Assembly: GCA_015501055.1 (NCBI GenBank)
Contig: JADNYV010000052.1
Coordinates: 150,691-214,690, forward strand
Length of the DNA stretch: 64,000 bases
Reading direction: 5' to 3'
Source of the DNA: Mucidula mucida
Taxonomy: Eukaryota > Basidiomycota > Agaricomycetes > Agaricales > Physalacriaceae
Below are positions 56,675-64,000 of the stretch, one piece after another (the stretch's first letter is position 1; each line of letters starts with the position of its first letter). The translations under genes and the position numbers were made by a program. The notes under the pieces were generated by a model that saw only the letters and a list, made by a program, of their open reading frames with translations, was not told where the DNA came from and did no database searches.

Positions 56675-59539
56675 ATGAGTGAGCCTCGTCACTGTAAGTA
56701 CCTTGATAACTACTTAAACCGTTATTTGATTTGCCGTGTCCAGCAGCCACGCCCGCCACAGACCAACAGCAAGTTATATGCGCCACTGCGGCAACTGGTT
56801 CTTCCGCCTTCAACTTCCAAGCTCTGAGCACTGATATCTCTTTCTCAGGTGGTGCCCGTGGACATCATGCAGCATCTGATGACACCTCAAATCAGTCAAG
56901 CGCTACACTCGACGCCCCAAATCTTACCCTAGCGGACCCTAGAGTCTTGAGCAGTGGCTCTTCCTCTACACAAGTAGAAGTCGAAGAAAACAGTCCATGT
57001 GCGTTATCTCGTGAACCTTCGACATCCAAACTTCTGACTGCCTTATAGCCCGTTCAGGACTGCCACTGGCTCCGCAAAGTGCTTCCAGATTGTCGACTGT
57101 GACATGTACGTCTCTGAATCAATCGTAGTTGAGATCGTTTCTAATACCTTCATTACTAGTTCCAACGCCCAACGCGAACCAGCTTTTCGATTGGTCTTTC
57201 CCCGGTATCGTACTAGTGCCCCCATCAGGCCCAAAGGATACAAGCACATCAAGCATGCGATCAGTGGGACGTGGAACGAAACGACAAATTGCAATCACGC
57301 GAAAGCGCCAACGTGACCTAACCACGCCTCATTTTGGGTTGGTGGAATCAAGGATCAACCCCCCATCCTTCTTCTCTATGCATCTACGTCGAACTCAGAT
57401 TCTGATGAGCGTCCGGGAGGCTCCAGATCTACCCCTTGCGTTTTCGGCGGTAGTCGACAAATATTTGAAGGCTCGGGGGTCCGATTTACCTAATGTAAAA
57501 TCCGACATTCTGCCACGGTTGGATCAGTATTGCATGGAGAACAATCTTGCCCAAGTTGAAGATGAAAACGGGATTGGGAACGTCTGCGCGGTCCCTGAAG
57601 AAATAGCTGGGGATATCGCGTCCACTTTATACACGAATTCGCCAGTGTGGTTGCACGGCCTGGATTGGGCACGTGAAGCAACTCATGGAATAGTTCATGC
57701 CGTTGCAGGAGCGTACCTCTCTATTGCCAACTCCTATCACTTCTTTGGAGACTCAGTGCCGCCGGGTCGCTCGGACCTCTTCGAAGGATTATACAGCGTA
57801 CGTCGTAGTCAACCCTCGCCGGGACCTATCATGGTCTGGAAATTTGTACCTGCAGGCGATCCGTTTGGCGGGGAAGGGGATGAGTACTATGAAGATGATG
57901 GCAAGCTCATGGACATCATCTTGGAGATAGCCAAGGGCAACCTAGAGTTCAAATGGACGTCTTGTTGGAACTTCACCGCGCCCCACGCCAGCTGTAACTC
58001 GAAGCAGCATTATAATGACTTTTCCCAAGTCACTCAGACTGGTCTTGAAATGACAGAGGATGCCCCCGTTACCCTTACGATGCTAGAGAGTACAGGAGGA
58101 TATTCTATGCAGGGTATTGATGTAACAAGCACGCGCTCCTCAGCGTGTAACTCTCGTCACACCCTTGTTCGGCGGGCGGGTTTCATTCTCCAAGATGTAA
58201 GCATTGGACCAAACTGCATACTGCCCTGCTAACCTCTGGCAATAGTGGTACTCTGAGTTGGTTGCAGTTGATGCTACGTATGGTGTTCTCTTCACGGGCA
58301 ACAAGAAAATTGTTGGAGTTCGCAGGCGTGACACGCAAAGCATGTATCTCTCCAAGGTCACAGACGTGCGACAAGACACATCCTGCCTCAAGGTTCAGGC
58401 TGGTATGATGCTTGCCGCCCTTGAAGACATCAAGGAAAGAAGCTCTATTCTTCGGGCCCAGAGACGCCGTGGTGAACTCCGAAACATTGGGACGAGTTTT
58501 TCGACATCGATTCCATATATCTTCCCGAGGCTATTCCAAGGACAATACATCCAAAAGATGCTGCTCCCGAAATTCCCGCCCATCTTGTACGTGACACGTA
58601 TCGCTAATTCAGAACCGTCAAACTCACCAGCACTTGCAGCGTTGTCATGTTTGTCCATTCGTCCTTCTCTGATTTCGTCTGTACTGACTATATGGTAGAG
58701 TCATGAATTAGGCGCGTTCCTTCGCAGACAGCAAGAAATAACGCTGCGATGGCCCAGCGGTCTCTCCCTCTTAACCGGCCTAGATCAGCCATATATTGTT
58801 CCCAGAAGCAGTTTGTATCATGCTGTAGTCGACGACAAGGCTCCTGTCAACTTCGACAACGCAGAAATTAAGATCCGCACATCGTTCGACAGGAACACCT
58901 TTCTCGCCAACCTCTGGCAACCTCATGAAAATTGGCACATGGGCAACTATTTGTTGCCAAACTCGCAAACGGCTACAATGATACTGAGAAACTACGAGAG
59001 GAAGCCGCTTGGTATATATATCTGCGGCAAACCAACCACATCGGGATCCCTCAATGTTTTGGCTACTGGAAAATCCCGCCAGAGCCTAGTGGCTTTTCTG
59101 ATTTCGGAGTGTTGCTACTGGAGGTGTGCGATAGGTCTTTGGCGGCATAACAGACATTGGGCGTGCCACTTGCTGTACATTGCTGCAGATTTTCTTTTTG
59201 TCATCTTCACAATACTCTTGTAGAAAGGCAATCAGTAAATGGTTGAACAATCTGCATGACAGCGGCATTGTCCATACAAAGCTCTCCCGGAAGACCATCT
59301 TGTTTGACGGTGACAACTACGGTCTGCATTTTTGTGTCGTTGGGTGGGGAAACGCAGAATTTATTGTGGACGATGAGGGTTATGAGGTACCGAGTGCCAA
59401 GTATAAACAAGAACAGGATCTTAAAGACCTTCAAGAGTCGTTCAAGACAATGAGGAAGGTGCTCAAAGTAGAGGAGAAGGAAGCACAGAAACATGTGAAT
59501 GGCTTGAAAGCAAGGAGAGTCAAGAGAAGAAGAAAATGA
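56675..59539 (+). CDS. Pseudokinase-like protein A (HTK/WGN signature)
   Basis: The first exon (56675-56693) MSEPRH joins SATPATDQQQVICATAATGS after a 50-base intron. The N-terminal 120 residues are low in complexity. A conserved N-terminal domain follows: DWAREATHGIVHAVAGAYLS, GPIMVWKFVPAGDPFGGEGDE, LEFKWTSCWNF, WYSELVAVDATYGVLFTGNK and LKVQAGMMLAALEDIKERSS. The C-terminal part has a kinase fold: GQLFVAKLANGYNDTEKLREEAAWYIYL (Lys and helix-C Glu kept), GIPQCFGYW, LHDSGIVHTKLSRKTILFD in place of HRDLKxxN, and VVGWGNAEF in place of DFG. The catalytic Asp residues are therefore missing, as in paralogue C. Two one-base frame breaks (near the GGG at 58493 and the AAAA at 58927) interrupt the reading; each is cured by one added base. 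Probably a pseudokinase scaffold; function unknown. Confidence 0.65.
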
Positions 59540-59572
59540 ATAGGGCATACTACATACATATAAATTCAATCA

Positions 59573-61730
59573 TCACTCTGACCATGAAGATAGGGAGTCG
59601 TCAATCTTAGCCCTCTCTTTGTCATCCTTCGCACCCTCTCCGTCAGATTGAGAGCTCTCATCTCCGAAGCTTTCGTCGCGCCCAATAATAGGATCGTGGT
59701 CAACAAAACCTCCAGATGTAAACTTTTTCAGTCTCTCCGCTTCCAGGCGATATTCTGCCTCCGAGCCCTTTAAAGTGGAGCAGTCAAAATCAGTAATAAA
59801 CACTCGATCAAAACGATCCACAAGGATATTCCATGACCGGATGTCACGGTGTAACACGCCAGCTTTGTGGATGTTCGCCAAGGTCTCAGTGAGGCTGGCA
59901 CTAACGGAACATAAGAGTTTTGGACATATCAGGTAGATGCACACTTACATTTGCTTCGGGGTCAGTGACACGTGTTTATTCTCATCCAACAGATCTCCAA
60001 GCGGGCGACCGGCGTTTGTCAGAACAAGTGCAGCGACGTTCCCGCAAGGGTCCGCCCAGAAATCGAGAAACCGAGGTATTCCTTGGACGCCCGCCGCCTC
60101 CAAATGTTCGTAAATATTGGACTCATGGAGCAAGCGTCGCATGCGCCCGGGTCTGTAGCCATTTTCACAACAAGGTCAGTGTATTTTGGAGATCTTGATG
60201 AGGCATCAGGTTCAATGAAGGCCGCGAGTACTACGCCTGTTGCTCCCGCCCCTAGTCGCTCATCAAGAAGCAGTTTGATGTAGTCTTTAGGGCGATAGAT
60301 TGGACGAGGGACCTCAAGAGGATCGGAGGAAAGGAGGACAGGCGCGGGCGAATCATGCCCGTGGCGGAAGTACAGCGCGATGACCTCCGACTTTTGTACG
60401 TGCTGCTGTGTTTTCTAGAAAGAGGATGTTGAATATGATCCCGTGAGGTAGGGATGACGATACGTACAACTTCAGCATTCTCTTGACTTTTGATAGTCCT
60501 GCGCCGCTTGTACGGAAGGTGATACTGTTCAGTTTCTCGTGCTCGTTTGTTCGAGCCGTTTTTCAAAAGAGGAAGACGTTTCAATGCATCATGCGTAGCT
60601 GCCAAATGCAAACCAGCGAAAAGCTTCCCAGATGTTGGTGTCTCGCTAGTCACCAGGTCGACAAGTTCGCTTAGAAAGAGTGTTTGTGTGGCACGATGCC
60701 TGATTCCGACTCGCAGGGCAGTCCCGCAGTCAAAGATGATGAATGTGCAGTCTAGGTGCACAGCGTTGGCCCATGCCTGGAGTGACCCTCAGATGCTGCC
60801 AATCATTGAATGATAGTAACATACCCGTTGAACGTAGTCTTGTGAGACTGGTGTATATCCCTCTGTGAATCGATTCATATGCGGAAGCGGTGTAATATTC
60901 CCTGGTACGGGAACTCGTGTCCATGCTATACTTCCTTCCTCCATCAGTCTATCGCTGCGGCGTAAAATAGGAGGACGGATGGTATCCCAAGAAAGAGGCA
61001 GCTTCCATAAGTTATCCTCTAATGGCGAGTCTGGGGGACGTCGACCAGGGGCACCTGGGATGTGCTTCTTAGAGCACTCAGAGTCAAGGCTCCAGGGGAA
61101 AGGCATCCCCGCTATCGCATCCATATCTTCTAACAACGACTGCCCACATGGAGAGAAAAACTGTGCCGTAATCATGTACTTGCAGTGTTTTGTCAAATCA
61201 GGGTGATGTCCAGAAGCGACCTCTTCCGAAGGCGATCCGGTATTCTTCTTCTCCTCGATATCATTGAAGGATAATGCAGTGTCTTCCACAACGAAGGGGT
61301 CGCGAAACCCGCGGGGAGCGCGCAGAGCTCTGCATATATACCAATTCAACAAAGATCGTTTGTCAGGTTGGTCCGGGTGTACAAGGACACGTGTCGCGAG
61401 TCCAGAGCAATACAATCCGAGGCCAAGCACCCGTGACTCTACAATAGACGCTGCACTGGATGATTTTGGTTTAACACCCCATAAGGACCAGGCGAGTTGA
61501 CCGATTGGGAGAGCTGCAATATCGTCGTAATACACGTCGGTAACATCAGCAATGTCTGACGCGAGAGATGGCACAATGGTGACTCGTTTAAGAAGCAGGT
61601 GGTCTGGTATATGCCTGTCGAATAGGTGGAGTGGCGAGCGGGCGTCCGTAGGAAGCTCGTAGCGCGAGTCCAAAGGAGACTCCTTGTAATCGAGTAGTTT
61701 ACGAAGATATTTCTCCTTTTCTGGATCCAT
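59573..61730 (-). CDS. Serine/threonine kinase-like protein B with intact catalytic motifs
   Basis: The ATG at 61730 (MDPEKEKYLRKLLDYKESPL) opens a 300-residue N-terminal region of unknown fold, followed by an NLS-like LPYKRRRTIKSQ. The C-terminal kinase domain has LLLDERLGAGATGVVLAAFI (glycine loop), DLVVKMATDP (Lys), LLHESNIYEHLEAAGVQGIPRF (helix C Glu), VLTNAGRPLGDLLDENKHVS (hinge), LANIHKAGVLHRDIRSWNILVD (HRD loop with Asn) and VFITDFDCS (DFD for DFG). It ends with an acidic Ser-rich tail. All catalytic residues are present, unlike its two neighbours. It shares the general layout of the neighbours: an N-terminal domain with FIIFDCGTALRVGIRHRATQTLFLSEL resembling the VAVDATYGVLFTGNK region of A, followed by a kinase-like domain. 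Three to four introns. Substrate unknown. The gene is convergent with A; the stops are about 33 bases apart. Confidence 0.72.
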
Positions 61731-62120
61731 GAGACGCGACGGGGTAGCGTTTTGTGGCGGTATGATGAGAAACCGTATGCATGTTGATGTGGGCAGTTGA
61801 TCAACATGTGACGGATCATCCGGACCGCAAGTCGCGTCCCTCGACCCGGTGACACCCAGTCCGTCGTACCGATCGCTTGAGCTCCAGTATATATCTGATT
61901 TACAGTATTCAATTAAGTATGCTATGCAGGATGAGTTCCAATCCGTGATCGCGGTAGTCGTCCATAATTCTCACTGGCAGAGACGCACTTGAGAATCATA
62001 GTCGCGCCAAGCCCTAGTAGATGAGTTCTCAGTTGGAGGAGTCTTTTAAGCACAGTCGCTGTACACAGAGCCTGACAATCTCATTCTCAAACTATGGAGA
62101 CATAATTCAGTTACCCTCAG
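61731..62120. other. Intergenic between kinase-like genes B and C
   Basis: About 390 bases; upstream of B and downstream of C. No gene recognised. Confidence 0.5.
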
Positions 62121-64000
62121 CTACTGCTCCATTTGCATTCTCTTCATCGCTTGGCCTCCGTGTCTCTTGATCTCTAACCTGTCTCCCATCGATTTGAAGA
62201 CTTCCTTCAAAGCCTTGCAGTCTTTCTGTTTTTCTGCCTCAAAACTTGGAAGATCATCTGTGTCGTCGTACGTGATTGCTTGCGCGTTCCCCCACTCCAA
62301 TACGCGAAAGTACAGCTTGTTTCTCTCCTTGTCAAACATAATGTTCTCGGGCGAGAGCTTCGTATGGACAATACCGGCTAGATGCAATCGATTCAACCAA
62401 TCCGATATCGCTTTCCTAAACAAGTTTTGAAGGTTAGAGAAACTCAGCGAGGACCGAAAACATACGTGAGGGCTGGGTTGATGCACGACTGCCGTGCCAG
62501 TGGAAGACTGCATGCTTCAAGATCTGTCCCTGGCTCTCTGGCAAGAGCTTCAAAGTAGCCAAAGCATTGAGGAACCCCGTCGAGTCTAGTGCGCTGCCGT
62601 AGTAGCTCGTACATGCTCGCCTCAGCACGAAGCTTCTGTATGTCTATGTGCCCTCGCGCTACTTTGGCGACGAACGTATTGCCCACGGGGCTTTCCTTGA
62701 CTGTGTCCCAAATATGACAAAGAAATGAGGTCTTGCTGAGCGCCGAATGAATGACAATATTGGCAGTATCAACAGGACCTCCGTGATCGGTATCAAGCAT
62801 CCTATAAAGAGACGATCGGAGAACAATCTGTGACTGATCTATGCCAGTCAAAGGAGCAGGGAGTAACTCGGTCGACCATTGAATGCGAACATCGGTTTGT
62901 CTGCCGAGGAGTAGAGCTAATTCGGAAACCTGTTACAAAGGATGAGTAAAGCAAAGAGCAGCGCGAAGTAAGCCAACGCACGCTCCAGCGCTATGAAGTA
63001 CATGAACATCGTTATTCGGGCGAGTCATAGTCAAAAACAATAAAAGCACGCACGGACTGCTGTGGGATCTCCTTGACTTTCCGCACGGGTATCTCCTTGG
63101 GAAGTATATCCGGAAAGTATATAGAGTCGATTTCAAAGGATTCTTGTGTTTGCTCCCGAGCCGTAGCGATTCGCTCGTCAATATCTTCAAGAGACGCTAG
63201 CATCATCCCGGCATGTACTTTGAGATGACATTGGGTGCCGTCTTCTCCATGACGCACGTCGGGAACTCTAGAGAGGTGCAGCGTCTTCTTCCCCCGGTCA
63301 CGAATGACAATCAGTTCCTTGTTACCAGTGGAGAGAACACTATACGTGGCATCCACTGCAACCATTTCAGTGTACCACTACAGCAGAACGTCAGCGCAGG
63401 GACCGCAAATTCTGGTAAACATACTTCTTGTAGAATATATGTGCTCGCTTGACACGGGGAGACGGATGTTGGCCCAGCGACGAGTGATTATGTTCCAGGA
63501 TGACCTCCGACTGAGACCTCTCTGCTACGGCCAGTATTGCAAGGGTTCATGTCGCATCATTGATCATGTAGTGACCAGTTTTGCTCAGTGTCCCGGAGGC
63601 ACTGAAATGTTTCGCAGTCCGACACTCGCCACGATTCGACTGTGTCGACGTCTTGCAAGCCCTCCATTTGAACTCGGCTCTGTCATCTGCCATGTCCTCA
63701 ATGACGTCAAGTATTGTATCATCGTCTTCAAAGCCCTCATCTCCATCTACCCCAAAGGGATCTCCAGCAGACACGAAGGCCCAAACAATTATGGGCGATC
63801 CGGTGAGGGTTGCTCGAGGTGAATTCTCAGTAGCGCCTTGTTTGGTTTCGTACCCGACTCGGGGGTGTAACGGCCATCGTCGACATAAAGGTATCCTCCT
63901 GCGACGGTGTGGGTTATTCCATCTGATGCCTCTCTTGGCGAGTCCATTCGAGATGCTGTGTCCATACAGGCAATCTTGTATACAAAGTAGACGCGATACG
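62121..64000 (-). CDS. Pseudokinase-like protein C, paralogue of A, cut by the window edge
   Basis: Minus-strand gene whose 5' end lies beyond 64000. The visible part begins KIACMDTASRMDSPREASDG, then GITHTVAGGYLYVDDGRYTP, PIIVWAFVSAGDPFGVDGDE, AEFKWRACKT, WYTEMVAVDATYSVLSTGNK, LKVHAGMMLASLEDIDERIA, FEIDSIYFPDILPKEIPV, LTGIDQSQIVLRSSLYRM, VGNTFVAKVARGHIDIQKLRAEASMYELL, GVPQCFGYFEAL, RKAISDWLNRLHLAGIVHTKLSPENIMFD and YFRVLEWGNAQAITYDD, ending MKRMQMEQ at 62121. Like A it keeps the Lys and helix-C Glu but has HTK for HRD and EWG for DFG; unlike A it keeps the loop Asn (SPEN). No definite frame break was seen, so this is the better-preserved member. Likely a catalytically inactive or unusual kinase fold. 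Confidence 0.7.

Overview
The window looks like nuclear DNA of a mushroom-forming basidiomycete (Agaricomycete). Genes are split by many introns of about 45-60 bases with GT...AG ends and CTGAC/CTAAC-like branch sites. Several families are typical of that class: Clp1-like developmental protein, UNC93/DUF895 transporter, Agaricomycete F-box proteins, a Zn2Cys6 regulator with a fungal_trans region, and expanded kinase-like families. All calls come from reading translated exons by eye; no database search was possible.

Layout. 0.4-9.4 kb: an unrecognised small protein, a REEP/HVA22 ER-shaping protein, a DJ-1/PfpI gene with an in-frame stop, a small duplicated fragment of the first gene, and a secreted GH5-type glycoside hydrolase. 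11.4-14.4 kb: two damaged genes (a P-loop protein and an unrecognised gene). 14.9-18.9 kb and 35.8-39.9 kb: the two arms of a long inverted duplication, each carrying an F-box-like gene, a Clp1-like gene and a serine racemase/threonine dehydratase-like gene in mirror order. The roughly 17-kb spacer between the arms holds an MCT-type MFS transporter, a Zn2Cys6 transcription factor, CLN3/battenin, a SNF2-family ATPase and an NmrA-like oxidoreductase.

40-47.6 kb: UNC93-like transporter, AIG1/FAR-17a membrane protein, a second F-box gene with an internal stop, dephospho-CoA kinase and FAD synthetase. 47.6-51.6 kb: two tandem genes for GDP-L-fucose synthesis, the GDP-4-keto-6-deoxymannose epimerase/reductase and GDP-mannose 4,6-dehydratase. 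51.8-55.3 kb: Sec62 and an NADPH:quinone-type alcohol dehydrogenase. 56.7-64 kb: a cluster of three kinase-like genes; an apparently catalytic kinase lies between two paralogous pseudokinases in opposite orientation.

Most noteworthy points: the inverted duplication has a nearly identical core and more diverged ends, which suggests gene conversion; its two arms carry complementary damage (the racemase is open only on the left, the Clp1-like gene only on the right); GDP-fucose synthesis genes are clustered; and the pseudokinases share an HTK/WGN signature. Caution: about nine single-base frame breaks can be phased and almost all are one-base losses in or next to short homopolymers, including one in Sec62, whose yeast homologue is essential. 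Some apparent pseudogenes may therefore be sequence errors.
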